The notes beneath the pieces are model-generated. The model saw only the letters and a list, made by a program, of their open reading frames with translations. It was not told where the DNA came from and made no database searches. Position numbers and translations under genes: made by a program. From the NCBI RefSeq assembly GCF_037893015.1, contig NC_133658.1, forward strand, positions 145,815,982 to 145,879,981: DNA of 64,000 nt, given 5' to 3'. Source of the DNA: Macrotis lagotis. Taxonomy: Eukaryota > Chordata > Mammalia > Peramelemorphia > Peramelidae. Of this stretch, positions 52,388 through 64,000 are shown one piece after another (the stretch's first letter is position 1; each line of letters begins with the position of its first letter).

Positions 52388-52529
52388 TTTTTTTTTAAGA
52401 TTTTTGCAAGACTGGGTTGTGACTTGGCCGAGGTCACACAGCTAGGTAATCGTCTGAGGCCCGATTTGAACTCTGGTCCTCCTGACTCCAGGGCCAGTAC
52501 TCTATTCACTGTGCCACCTAGCTGCCCCT
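52388..52529 (-). mobile_element. tRNA-derived SINE with target-site duplication
   Basis: Antisense copy; GTCTGTCATTTT on the left and GTTTGTCATTTT on the right. Confidence 0.94.
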
Positions 52530-52924
52530 GGTTTGTCATTTTGATTCTCCTGAGAGCTCCATGTGATCTAGATCATTGGGCATCACTGGGGGATTTTTGG
52601 TTTTAACTCAAAATAAATTCCAGATAAATAGAAATACATGATAGATCTCCCATGAGGTTTACTGAAACCAACAATGTTTCAGACTCTCTTAAGAATTAGC
52701 TCATGTATTACATTGAATATTAAGCCATCTCCAATCCCCTTAGAGAAAGAACAGGAAGCAGGGGAAAGGAAATAATCATTTATATTCCTGTGACAGAGGG
52801 TGCGATTCTTATTTCTCAGTTGAGGAAACAGGTGAAATGACTTGGTCCAGCTCCTAGTGTCTGAGGTTCCATTTGAACCTCCTGACTCCAGGCCCCCTTA
52901 GTCTCCATCTAATTGTTGGTGCTC

Positions 52925-53846
52925 TTTCCTACATATAGTAGTCATGCAAAAGGAGGAGTTAAGATAGGCAGACTCAAGAGGCTGCAGACAGGCTCCAAGC
53001 TACAAAATGCCTTCACCAGACCTCAAAAATGCACCAGGATGGATCTTGATGAGCAAACCCCCAAAAAAGTCACAGTGACTCTTCTGTTCAGGCCAGGTTA
53101 ACCTGGCCTGCTGAAACTGGGCACTGGGTCAGGACTCTCAGGGAGAGGCTGTATACTAGGGCAAGAGGAGGTCCCAGGCTCCTGGAAGTCCCAGGTTCCA
53201 GAGTCATACATGGCCACAGAGATGGGACAGCTGCCAATCAGCAGCTTTTGTTACCCAGTTCCAGTCCTGAGTTAACAGATCTACAGTAGGCTGAGAAGGG
53301 GGGCTTGCACATGGGGGTGGCATTCCTGAAGAGTGCCCCAGGAAAGAAGTCCAGAAGCCAGCAGTGGCAGTGGGGTGGCTCACACACACCCTAGGAGCAG
53401 AAATGGATTTCCGTTCTAGCATCAAGCCCAATCAGCCTGCAGAAAAACAAGGGCAGCAATCTCAGACAAAAGGGGAGCTTGCTAGTTGTCACCTGGGAAC
53501 AGCACTTCCTAGCTGGCTGACTTGGGGTTGTGACTAAGTCAAGAACTTGCAGAATTGGAAGGAGAGGAGTGCAGCAATCAGACTTTGCCCTGGATCAGAC
53601 CACTCTGAAACACTGAAACTATTAGGTCCTTAGCATGTATCTGGGATCATGACAAACAACATAAAATATCCTAAGAAAGTAGCAAGAGAATCAGTCAATG
53701 AATGACTCTGAGATAATTCAGATATTAAGATAAAATCAAAAGGCCAAAAAAAATTAAGAAAATGTAAGTTATCTAGAGCAAAAAAACAACTGACCTGGAA
53801 AACAATGTGCATTCTTAAAAAAGAATCATGGAAAAACAACTAAAAC
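52925..53846 (+). mobile_element. Probable marsupial L1 5' UTR / ORF1 start fragment
   Basis: AGGAGGAGTTAAGATAGGCA near the start resembles the marsupial L1 promoter end, and GAGCAAAAAAACAACTGACC TGGAAAAC near the end resembles the ORF1 start. GC-richer middle. A 26-bp SINE head (CCACCTAGCCGCCCC) follows at 53847-53872. Family assignment is uncertain. Confidence 0.5.
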
Positions 53847-54493
53847 TCCACTATGCCACCTAGCCGCCCCGAGTGATGACTTTTTGCAATTAAACTTTTA
53901 TAATTACCCTTCAAAAAACAAAGTGAATTTCTTACATCTAGCAATCTGAAAAACGTTGAGAATTACTCATGTGAAAACTTTGACTTATGGAATGAATGCA
54001 CTATATTCATTGGCATGATGCTCAATGTTCTCTGCACCATGAAAATTCACCACCAAATCCAGTCAGACCTCATACTGCTGATTGTAGGGAAAATTAGAAA
54101 GTAGCTGCTTTTAGAGGGATACACTTTTTAAAATTCAAGTCACTTTTGGAACTCTCACCCGAGGGCCCTACACAGTTGATTGGAGCTTGTGAGTGTGCAC
54201 ATTAGCCCAACATATCTCTTCACATTCTGTGCAATCTCACCATTAGCTTTGTGCTTTGGATTCCTTCTCCCTTTTCTTTTCTCCTTTCCCCTTCACTTTT
54301 CTGGAACAAAATACCTTTCACTAGTCACCACTCCCTGTTATGTGCTGTTTTCTCCTATTAGAACATAAGCTCCTTGAGAGAAGGGCCTGTCTTGTTTTGA
54401 AAAGTATTTTCATACCCAAAGCTTTGCAACAGGCCTGGCATATAATATACATGGTTAATAAATACTTTTTCATTCAAGTTTTTTAAGGTGATT

Positions 54494-54698
54494 TTTATTT
54501 ACAAAATGATTCTACTCTCCTTTTATAAAAGTTACAAAAAATGATATTTAAAAATAGAAATTCCTTCTTAGACTTTTGTATTCCACACTAAAAGGAACTA
54601 AAGTTAGCATTCAACTGATTTCCTTTTAGAGTCATAAAGTCACACTGTTATTGATCACAACTTCTAATAAGAAAACTGTGCTCATGGGTATCATTTCA
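54494..54698 (-). other. INTS10: INTS10 3' UTR with AATAAA signal
   Basis: Short 3' UTR running leftward from the stop. AATAAA reads on the - strand at 54494-54499, about 200 bp after the stop, so the message probably ends near 54475. Inferred from sequence only. Confidence 0.55.
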
Positions 54699-54855
54699 TT
54701 AGGCCAAAGCCTGAAGCAGCAAGATTTTCTCATTAATGCAGAACCTATGTAGTACGACCATCAAATTCTCACCACAGCGGGATACCTGGCGCTCCATAGC
54801 CAGGCGGAAATCTTCTTTTACACCTTTGGTGATACCCCTGGTTACTGTGTGGTGC
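54699..54855 (-). CDS. INTS10: INTS10 last coding exon
   Basis: On the - strand the acceptor is TTTCCTGTTGCTAACTTCAG; the first base G completes the AAG (Lys) codon from the previous exon. Encodes [20 protein letters not shown] through KILLLQALA and stops at TAA (54699-54701). Confidence 0.9.
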
Positions 54856-57800
54856 CTGAAGTTAGCAACAGGAAAACAAAGAGAAAATGGGATTACCATC
54901 TGTACCCAAAACCATATTGATCCTGAAGGGTAGAGTTTAATACCCAAATCTGCCTTCTATTTAAGAATAAGTCAGTATAGGAAAAATAAAAAAAAAATTT
55001 CCTTTAGAAAAAAAAAACAAAACAAAATCCAAAATAATATAAATAAAATGCTATCTAAATTTTTAAGATAGATGGACATCTTCAAAAGTTATCTTCACCA
55101 TTTACTCCCTATAAAAAAAGGCATAGGAACATTTGACGGTTAAAATTTAGTTTTTTTGTTTTTTAATTCTTGCTTTTTGCTGCTACTTCTAAGCAATTGA
55201 GGCTCTTGAGTCCAACTGTGCAAAGCCATCAGTATAATCTGAGAACTCAGTGAACAATAAGCCATCATGGGAATGGCTCCCTAAGAATACCAGATAAAGG
55301 AACCATCCAGACTTACGTCCATTTTGGAAAAGAAATGACACTTGGTAAAAAGTTCAGAGACTGAGCAAAGACCAAATCAAAGGCAAATCATATAGGGAGG
55401 GCAGCAGGCTAGGTCATTCAGTGGTGTGGCAGCCACAGCTTTGGTGTTTGTGAGATCTTGAGGGTGGAGATGAAAAGGAAAGTTTGAGGTGGTGTAACAT
55501 TTTGAGATGCCATCAAGAGCATATTCAAAAGATCCTTAAATAAAAAGAGAAAAAAATTGAGGAAAGCCAATAAAAACAATTTTTTACCAATGAATAAAAT
55601 AAATGAATAGGAATCAATAGCTATGGGGAAAATGAGTTCTAACTTTAGTTCACTGATTTGTCAGATTTAGATCAATTCAAATAAGAAGCCACCTTAATCT
55701 CATTACTACAAAAGTGATGTAAAACAGTAAATCTATGCATTTGCATTACTAAAACTGGAATCTGCTTACAAACTATTTCTATTCTATGATGTGAGGTAAA
55801 AATAACTTCAGCTATAATAACAAATGGTCCAAGTGTCACAATCAAAAGTCATAGTAACTTAAGCAGAAATCTTTCAATTGCTAGCTTCAGGGACATGGCT
55901 TCACAGTAGGAAGACTGTGGCACAATTTACACAAAACCTCTATCATTATTGATTCTATAGAGAAAATGTACCGATCCATTCAAGGTATTTTGAGTTAGGA
56001 TTGTAGTTAAGTTTGGTCAGGGTACAGTACTAAGAAGATCAAACAAGGTCAGGGGTTCTACCTTTCTTGAGGCCAGTTAATTTTGCATCAAGAGAAGTTC
56101 TATTCCAGTGCAATCTGATTTTAAATGTTACAATTTTGGAAAAATGTTGATTCTAGCAGTTGACAGAGCAAGTGTATGGCTGGCATGGACAAACCTATCC
56201 CTACAAAATTCTGTCCTAGTCAATACTTTAAATTTGGAACCATCTACACTAAAGAAACTGTTAGTGGCTAGGAAAAAATGCTGAAATCAAGCCTTCTAAA
56301 AGTAGTGAATTTAGACTTAGAGATTCAAATACTCACTATGCTATTCTGGGTGTGTCATTTAATCTCTATGGCTTCAATTTCATTATTTTTAAAACAAAGG
56401 AATTAGATCAGATGACCTATAAAGTAATTTTCAGTTCTGAATCTATGAAATCTACTTAGATAAAGGACACCTAAAACAAATGAACAAACAAATAAATAAA
56501 TTAAAAAAAAAAAGAAAAGAAAGGACTAAAAATGTAGCTAAAACAAGTCTGTTATTCCTACCTATATTTAGGAAAGGGAACCTGTTTTAAAAAGCAAGCA
56601 TCTTGGAACAGCACTTAAACTAGTCCAATTTAACAACAGTTTTACATAATCTCCACTTCAGTTTTTAATAATTTGGTGGTGAATATTAAACTGAACACAC
56701 ACACACACTGTCAACTTATGGATAAAAATAAGAAATGTGACACTATTACAACCAGATGGTTTGCCGAGGGATGCAGAATAAATGAAAAGAACAGCATGGA
56801 GGAGGGCACTGGGGAACAGAGAGCTGAAAACCATGGGCAGTACAACATGTTGACGAAACAGCACGCTATGAGCAGGCGTGTTTTCCCACTTGGTACCTGT
56901 CAGCAGTCTGTATGCTGGGCTGTAGTACAGGTATGAATTCCTGCTGCAGTAACCCCAGGGGAGGGCTAGAAGGCCTTTAAAAAACAGCAAACAGCAGCAT
57001 TCAAACACCCACACCGACTCACCCTGTACTGTAAAACACTCCAGAGAAAATACAAGAGAGAGCTGGAAGGAGACTGTATGAGTCTTTTTTTTTTTAAACC
57101 TGCAACAACCACCTTAGTCCAGCTGTGAGCTGAAGAGGAGAGAAGGGAAGAAGCCACCATCTACTTTCATGATGCCCACTGATGATCTTACTTAAAAATC
57201 TGACTTGAACTGAGTCTCAGAATAGGCATAGTGTCCAAAGAGAGCAGTGAGGAAGTGGAGCATGATGAATTTGTAGTGGGAAATGAACAACACATTAAAG
57301 AAGTCAATTTTTAAATCCCAGTCATCCTTACTTTTTCTCACAAAAGTCCAAATATATGTCCTTGACAAACTCTTTCAAATGCAATTATGTCAAGGTTTGG
57401 TTAAGGGATGATTCGGTGCTGAGTGATCATATCATACACATGATATTCCACTGATAGCAAGGCATAAATATTCTAATATTGCCTATTTCTTTCTAGTTTG
57501 ACAACTAAAAAAGCATGGCAAATACGGACATTAAAAAAAAAACCTCTCTTATAAAAGCATGCTATGGGTTCTTAACTTGGGGTCCATGGAGCCCCGAGGG
57601 AGTCATTCATGAATTTAGATGAGGAAAAGAAAAATCGCATCTGTTTTAACAAACCTGTAACTGAAATGTAGCATTTTCTTTACTTATGAATGCAGGTAAT
57701 AAACACTATTCTGAGAAGTGGTCTAAAGGTTTCACTAGATTGCCAAAAGGGTTCTCTTGACTCAAAAGTTTAAGAAGTCCTGCTCTAAGAATTAAAAAAC

Positions 57801-60349
57801 AAACAAACCAAAAACCATATCTCTTTCTGGCTCTAGTAACTATGTTATGTTGCTTTTATACATCTCATTTCATCAGCTTTCATCCTTTTTGAATGTATTA
57901 CCCCTACAACAAAAACTAGGGGAGGAGTGAACAAAATGTCCACAGCTGCTGATGGCATAAAGCTTCCCCAAGTAGTACATTATGTATGCAATATATAATG
58001 GTAATAATGAATGTAACAGTGGGAGGCATCTAATCCATTTGTGGCCTTGATATTTTTGCAATTGCCTCTTACTATTCTAAAGGTTGGAGTTTTTCCTCAT
58101 TTAGCTTAAAGGAGATGAACAGGTTGGGTGTTTTCTGCAGTGGGTGTTCATATTGCCATCTCTCATTTCTCTAATTTTATAGGGACCAACCTTAAAGAGA
58201 TATTACACAGTTTACTGCAGTTTTTTATTACCATCTTCTTAGTCCTTGATTTAATCAACAGAACTTCAATTAATTATACACTTCAAAATTATGATTGTGA
58301 ATCTTATTGACTTTATTACAAAGGGTACAAAATAATACAAACAACTTTTCTCTAGGTTTGGAATAACTTTTTTGAAATAATTTTATAACTGAAAGGAAGC
58401 CAATGTTTATTTTTATTCAGGTGACTTTCTAGTTTCCCTACTGTCTCACCTGTTCCTCCTTCCACTATTGTAGTTACCACTAGATAAAGATTTCAGAATG
58501 ACTAAAAGAACTCTATAAAGTAAATCTGAACAAATCCTATCATGCCAAGTCATTTAAATAAAGTTCCCTGAAATATTAGGCTAGGCCTCCCTAGTTCTGC
58601 TTCTATTTCTGAATCCTTGCTTTTAATTGTTTCCAAGAGCAGAAACCAAGGCCCATCTTGTAGAAGATAGAAGTCAGTTACTATTAAAATGAAGTATGAT
58701 GTTTTGGAAAGATTCTGGATCTTGCATCAGTAAATTTCTGGATCTGAATCCCACTTGTTCTATGTGACCATGGGGAAGTACCTTACACCTTCTGCATTTC
58801 ACTTTTCTGATCTCTAAGATGAAGATAAAAATAACCCGAACCCCACAGGTGAGGGTTAAATGTGAAAATGCACATAAAACACTTAATCAGCCTTCAAGTA
58901 CTACATAAATATTAGTTTTCTTAATTATGCTAACAGGTTAGGAGTGAAGAACCTTCATTTACCCCCATGAACCCTAGTGGATCAATTGATCCTCTCTGGG
59001 TCTAACCTTGAGCCTCACTTCTCCCTCCTTGTCAGGGGTGTCTGCATTCTAGTACATCTCCCATATCACTTTTTCTTCAGCTTGAATAAATCATTTGATG
59101 GGGAAAACATTTTGGTCAGCCTCCTGGCTACTCCTTACAGAACAGCCAAGAATCTCTTGGCTCAGGATATTGTTTTCTGGTTGTCTCTCCTCCCTGGAAT
59201 GTTTTCTTTTCATCTCTGCCTCCTGGAATTCTTGGCTTCCCTTAAGCTCCTATTTTCTACAGGAAGCCTTTCCTGATCTCCTTTAATACAGATGTCTTCC
59301 CTCTGAGATGATATTCAATTTATCTTGTTTACCTCGCTTGTACACAGCCATCTGAGGGTATTTCCTCTAATATATAGACTGGGAGGTCTTTTGGAGCAGG
59401 ACTGTCTCTTGACTTTCTTTTGTCTCCCCAGCACTCAGCTCAGTATCTTGCAGATAGCAGATTAATAAAAGCTTGCTGACTTAACTAGGGTAAAGCAAAT
59501 GGGTTAAATGAGGTTTGGGGATTCATTTCAGGTCTTTCTTTTTAAACCATATTGACTTCTGTCCCATTTCTAGTGGTAATTAGACACTGTCCATCTGTAT
59601 AAATATTTGCTACTAACTACACAAAATCTGATTCTGCTAACTGGCATCTCGACATTTAGCCGTATGTGCAGTATCACAATCTGAAAAGGAAATCACAATG
59701 ATAAATAGGTGGTTTCCTAGCTCCAAATGAAATCCATACTCTTTATCTGTAAACATTTGTCACCAGGAGGCTCTCCTGGCACTGGAAGGATCAGTCAAAA
59801 ATCAATTGCAATGTCTATTTTGCAATTTTAAACAAAACATGGGGATACTAACATATGCCTCATTTAATTCTCACTAATTCTATCTTCAGCATTTTGCTTT
59901 TCAAAGCTCCTCTCCTGTGGTCTCTAGTAAGTCTGGGGAAGGGAAGGCAGGTACAGATACTGCTACAAAGTTTGCTATTTTCTAAGTAACTTGGTGGGCT
60001 TATGGTTCCAGACACAATATTCATTTTCCACTCTCAATCCCTGAGAAATTAAGAATAGGAACTGAGGGCTAGGGAAGTCCAGAGGGAAAGGGAGAAAGTC
60101 TTGTCTTTCTGTTAACCAGGAACCCATTTATTATATAGTGGAGAGGAAAAGATGCTTGACAGAGTCAATGATTTAATCCTTTTCAATCAGTGTGAACTGA
60201 GGACTCATTTACTTGAGGTATCCATAATACTGACCTTTGGGAAAAGTGACTAGAATTAGTCCTGAACTGCAAATGGAAGAAGTTACATGAGTCATTCGAT
60301 GATCATAAGGGTCATTGTCCTGGATGTGTGTGTGGGGTGAATCACACAG

Positions 60350-60398
<49 letters not shown>

Positions 60399-61342
60399 GT
60401 GAGGGAAACAAGATCACACAGGTGTATCTTCTTTATATCAAGAAATGTTTATTAACTGAAGAGAACAAATTTCTAATAAGATCTGAGTTACCCCAGGAGG
60501 AACCATTTATTCTTTGCTGCTAAGAGTATTCCTGTTGAATAGTGTCTGGCATAGTAGGATCTTAATAAATTCTTGTCAAGTGCCATCTGTCAAGTCCCAG
60601 CTGCTACACTGGGATAATTTTTGCCATTGGCAAAGAGGAGCAAATTTTTTTGCCTATTAAAAATTGAGTCATTGGCCAAAAAGGAATTGAGTGAGAATAG
60701 TCAAAAGATGTCTATGTCAGTTCCAGCTCCTCAAATTATTGTCTGTGATCTTGAACAACTTTTTTTTTCCTCTCATGGGTCATTTGTAAAACAAGAGGAA
60801 TAGACTAGATGGATCTCTAAGGATACTTCCATTTCTAAGCATCTGTAGTTCTATTAATTCTGTAAATTTAAGAAAGGAAAAATAAAAGAAACCACACATG
60901 AGACCTTTGTGTAATGAAAGCTCTCTCAAAAATGACAGAAGCAACACCATTAATTTAGTGAGTATCATATTAGAAATATAGAGGTCACTGTGAAAGCTTA
61001 AACCTTTCAAAATGTCTCCCAAACCCAATTCTGTTCACAGAAGCTGAGACACAGGCCTGGACTTCTATCTTTTTGAAAGTTATTAGAAATATATTATTAT
61101 AAACATTTCTCACAAATACACAAAAATTCAAGCAAATGACCAAAAGCAGTTATTTGTTACACAAAGCCTTACAGTAATCAACAGTTAAATTTAAAAATGA
61201 CATTAAAATCACTTACTTGATTAGCATTCCTTGATTGGGCAGTAACTCCAAATGGATCTTTCCACCTTCCTGGGTCCTCAAATAGGCAAATTCTTCCAGC
61301 ATGTCTATATCTGTAGGTCTAGGTTCAGGGTTCACCACCAAA
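54699..61342 (-). CDS. INTS10: INTS10, Integrator complex subunit 10, 3' end only (last two coding exons)
   Basis: Two exons on the - strand, 61217-61342 and 54699-54855, join in phase to give [93 protein letters not shown], stop. I recognise this as the C-terminus of Integrator subunit 10, a component of the nuclear complex that cleaves snRNA and paused mRNA transcripts with RNA polymerase II. The match is from memory of the family, not a search. The rest of the gene must lie beyond position 64000; I found no further exon between 61343 and the window edge. The gene converges on HGSNAT, with about 2.8 kb between the inferred 3' ends. Confidence 0.85.
57560..57785 (+). mobile_element. Possible hAT-type non-autonomous element
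   Basis: Starts GGGTTCTTAACTTGGGGTCC ATGG and ends AAGTTTAAGAAGTCCTGCTC, imperfect inverted ends about 225 bp apart. Confidence 0.5.
59080..59480 (+). mobile_element. CR1/L3-type LINE 3' tail
   Basis: CTCCCTGGAATGTTTTCTTT ... CTACAGGAAGCCTTTCCTGA ... CAGCACTCAGCTCAGTATCT ... TTAATAAAAGCTTGCTGACT; clear tail order. Confidence 0.75.
60351..60398 (+). repeat. GT dinucleotide microsatellite
   Basis: About 23 GT units inside the INTS10 intron. Confidence 0.97.
61217..61342 (-). CDS. INTS10: INTS10 penultimate coding exon
   Basis: 126 nt with acceptor ...CATATGCAAAG and donor GTAAGT (- strand). Encodes [20 protein letters not shown] and [20 protein letters not shown] plus I-K. The acceptor has a weak pyrimidine tract. 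The exon starts with one base finishing a codon and ends with two bases of the Lys codon. Confidence 0.88.
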
Positions 61343-61603
61343 CTTTGCATATGACATAAGCAATTATAAATTAGCTCTATAAGTAGTTAATAAATAAATG
61401 AATACATAACTTTATCTTTGAACTAGAAATAAAAACGACAAAGCCTAGGGGTACTGGAGTAACCTATTTCTAAATATATAACAGCTTATCTCTTCAATAG
61501 TAGACTAACTTTTGTCATTCTCCTAAAATCTCTCCAATAGAGGAATTTGTCTCCTACATTACTGAAGACTGTTATATGTCACTTCGCCTCTCAACTCACT
61601 CTA

Positions 61604-61708
61604 TTTTTTTTGGTCAAGGTAATGTGACTTGCCCAAGGTCATACAGCTAGGCAATTATTAAATGTCTGAGGTCACATTTGAACTCAGGTCCTCCTGACTC
61701 CAGAGTAG
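61604..61708 (-). mobile_element. tRNA-derived SINE, truncated
   Basis: GTCAAGGTAATGTGACTTGC ... TCCTCCTGACTCCAGAG; the head end is missing. Confidence 0.88.
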
Positions 61709-62029
61709 GTGTAAATATTTATTAGTAGCTCTATTTTTTTTGGGGGGGCAATCAACTCATATTTAAAAGATCATTCATTGTCCTCCATTCTCTTATCCTT
61801 TATACAAGTTTTTAAAGAGGTAATAAGTCTAATGTTACCCATCCTGAGAAAGAAGTAATACAATTCAGGTTGCAGGATAAAACACATTTTTTTTTTATAT
61901 GACCAATGAAGAAATTTATTTTACTTGACCATGTGTATCTGTTACAAGGTTCTTTCCTCACCTCCCAAGGGGACTGGATGTGTTGGAAGGAGAGAAAATT
62001 GATTTGTTTCCCGAAATAATTAAAATTTA

Positions 62030-62178
62030 GGGTTTTTTTTAGGTTTTTGCAAGACAATGGGGTTAAGTGGCTTGCCCAAGGCCACACAACTAAGTAATTA
62101 TTAAGGGTCTGAGGCGGCATTTGAACTCGGGTACTCCTGACTCCAGGGCTCCATCAATTGTGTCACCTAGCCGTCCCT
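62030..62178 (-). mobile_element. tRNA-derived SINE
   Basis: TTTTTGCAAGACAATGGGGT ... GTGTCACCTAGCCGTCCC, antisense, with a small internal deletion before the head. Confidence 0.92.
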
Positions 62179-62299
62179 CCAATTTTCTTAAGTCTACACC
62201 ATCAATTATTCTCTTTTTCTTAACTATTCTCTCTATCCATGGACAACTAACTTTCCTTTCACTAAAAATATACAGATCTCCTGTATTCTTTAAAAAAAA

Positions 62300-63110
62300 A
62301 TTCACTTGACTCATTAAGTTGGGGTCAGGTTGAGTAAGGCTTTGAAAATTAGTCAGGAGTTTATATTTGATCCCAGAGGCAACAGGAAGTCAATGATGTT
62401 AAACAGGGAGGTCCCAATATGCTTAAGGAAAAAAATCACTTTGACAGAAGTATGTAAGATGGACTGGAGTAGAGTGGGGAGAGACTTGAGAAGCAGGGAG
62501 AACAGTTAACAGAATATTGCAATATAAGTGAGCAGTGATAAGGACCTGTGTAAACAGAAGGAAACGATCTGAATTGAGACATTGTAGACTTAAAAATGGC
62601 AAGATCTGGCAACTGTTTGAATTCATGAGGAAAAAAGGAATTGAGAATAATGTTGAACTTGGGAGACTAAAGATGTTGGCACCTTCAATAGAAGTAGGGA
62701 AGTTTGAAAGAGATGAGGGCTGAGGAGGAAGTTAATGAGCTATTTTGTACATTTTTAGCTTGATATGTGAATGGAACACTTGAATGAAATGTCTGATAGG
62801 CAGGAGATAATGTGAAATTCAAGTTTAGGACAGAGACTGGGACTGGATATATAGATACAAGTTTCATCTGCATAGAGATGAAGATTAAACCAGTGAGAAC
62901 TGATGAAGTTACTAAGAGGGAGAAGAGTATCTGGGTCAAACTTTGGGAAGCAGTATTCATTAAGGCATATGATATGGAGTTTGAGACAGCCAGGAAGAGG
63001 GTACTTAACATCATTAAATGCTGCAAGCAGAGAGATCAAATGAGAAAGGACTACCACATCTGGCAATTAATAGATCATTGGTAGCTTTAGAAAAATTAAA
63101 TCCAGTTCAA
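62300..63110 (-). mobile_element. CR1/L3-type LINE reverse-transcriptase fossil, antisense
   Basis: On the - strand, 62755-63066 includes FNLHLYADETCIYISSPSLC then PKLEFHIISCLSDIS, a decayed copy of the RT active-site block (YADDTQIYISSP in the family), and 62423-62626 includes QVLITAHLYCNILLTVLPAS (SRLDYCNSLL block). The two lie in different frames with stops between; dead element. Confidence 0.85.
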
Positions 63111-63656
63111 TGTCTAGTACTGTAAATGTTTGGGGCTCAAATGAAGGAACTAACAAATTTAAAAAGCTCATGCAGTAGCTGTTAAAGCAAGAAATGATGA
63201 GTAGCCTGAAAGCATCTTGGAAGGGAATGGGTACTCCTACCAGGAATGGGGCACCATAGGGCAAAATACTTTAATTGTATTCTAAGGAGTAGCCACTATC
63301 CTAGCAAATGACAATTGGCTGTGGCTAGATGAAAGAGAGAGCACCACCCTGATGAGAAGCAGTGACTCCCCCCTAAGATGGCACAGGCTGGCTGAGGGAG
63401 GAGGAGGGACACTTGCTGTGGGTCACTGCTTTGCTCCTTTCACATCCCAGACATTCCTACTTTTATGCAAACTGTTATTTAAGCCTTTAATGCTTTTCTT
63501 TTTATCTTGACTTAAGTTCCTATGCACCCTTTGAAACCCAGATTACCAGTCACTGTTCATGAGATGTAGCCCTTCCTGATACTCCAGAAGTAATTTTTTC
63601 TTTCTGGATCATCCAACACCTCCTTCATTTATTTATTTATTCATTCATTCATTTGA

Positions 63657-63797
63657 TTTTGGCAAGACAAATGGGGTTAAGTGGCTTGCCCAAGGCCACA
63701 CAGCTGGGTAATTATTAAGTGTCTGAGGTCACACTTGAATTCAGGTCCTCCTGATTCCAGGGCCGGTGTTCTATCCACTGCGCCACCTAGGCGCCCC
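63657..63797 (-). mobile_element. tRNA-derived SINE
   Basis: GGCAAGACAAATGGGGTTAA ... CCACTGCGCCACCTAGGCGC. ATCCAACACCTC is present on both sides, separated on the left by an ATTT/ATTC run. Confidence 0.94.
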
Positions 63798-64000
63798 ATC
63801 CAACACCTCTTTTATGCAATGTTCACATTCTGTTTTGTATTACATTTATGCTAATGTGTCTTTTCCTATATTGAACTGTAAGCAACAAGAGAGCAAGAAC
63901 TATGTTTTTATTCATCTTTGTAGCTTACCTAGCATTCAACTGGTTGTACCTAGAGAACAGGTTTCAAACTAGAAAATGCCTAGAGCTGCCTAAGTAAGAT

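Larger units (their letters stand above)
54856..61216 (-). other. INTS10: INTS10 last intron
   Basis: 6.4-kb intron, GT-AG. Contents seen: MIR-like fragments (56270-56450, 58690-58900), a hAT-like fragment (57560-57785), a CR1/L3 tail (59080-59480) and a GT microsatellite (60351-60398). 54950-56250, 56460-57550, 57790-58680 and 60400-61200 hold nothing else I can name. Confidence 0.7.

Overview
This is nuclear DNA of a marsupial. The evidence is dozens of tRNA-derived marsupial SINEs (WSINE1-like and MAR1-like), marsupial-type L1 3' ends, old CR1/L3-type LINE debris, and a vertebrate gene with 18 exons joined by mostly ordinary GT-AG introns. The SINE most abundant here resembles the family I associate with Australasian marsupials rather than the American opossum; that narrower placement is inference. 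Almost all listed open reading frames are chance or lie in repeats; the real coding sequence is in short exons. || Layout. 1-8300: intergenic DNA made mostly of LINE and SINE fossils (a CR1/L3 3' end at the left edge, antisense L1, an antisense CR1/L3 fragment, a 5'-inverted L1). 8300-9840: GC-rich promoter and first exon of HGSNAT, packed with tandem repeats (a 17-bp GC minisatellite, a CA/CAGA microsatellite complex, a 22-base C run, a GCA/GCG alanine repeat, and a 42-bp repeat starting just after the exon 1 donor). 9834-17090: intron 1, with a 65-bp minisatellite and a degenerate interstitial telomere-type block. 17091-50722: HGSNAT exons 2-18 on the + strand. I rebuilt all 18 exons from splice sites and reading phase; they give a 648-residue protein from the second ATG (732 residues if an upstream in-frame ATG is used) with no break. 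HGSNAT is the lysosomal membrane enzyme that acetylates the terminal glucosamine of heparan sulfate using cytosolic acetyl-CoA. 50723 to about 51700: its 3' UTR, which contains a SINE. 51700-54490: a short repeat-filled gap. 54494-61342: the last two coding exons of a second gene on the - strand, which I read as INTS10 (Integrator subunit 10), so the two genes converge tail to tail. 61343-64000: more repeats, including an antisense CR1/L3 reverse-transcriptase fossil; the rest of INTS10 should lie to the right of the window. || The two genes are functionally unrelated. I see no operon, CRISPR array, phage or defence system, and no convincing undescribed system. The most interesting signals are structural: a near-palindromic SINE pair just before HGSNAT exon 14, the interstitial telomere-like block, the polyalanine N-terminal extension, a strong-looking in-frame internal 3' splice site in exon 12, and the HGSNAT-INTS10 adjacency.
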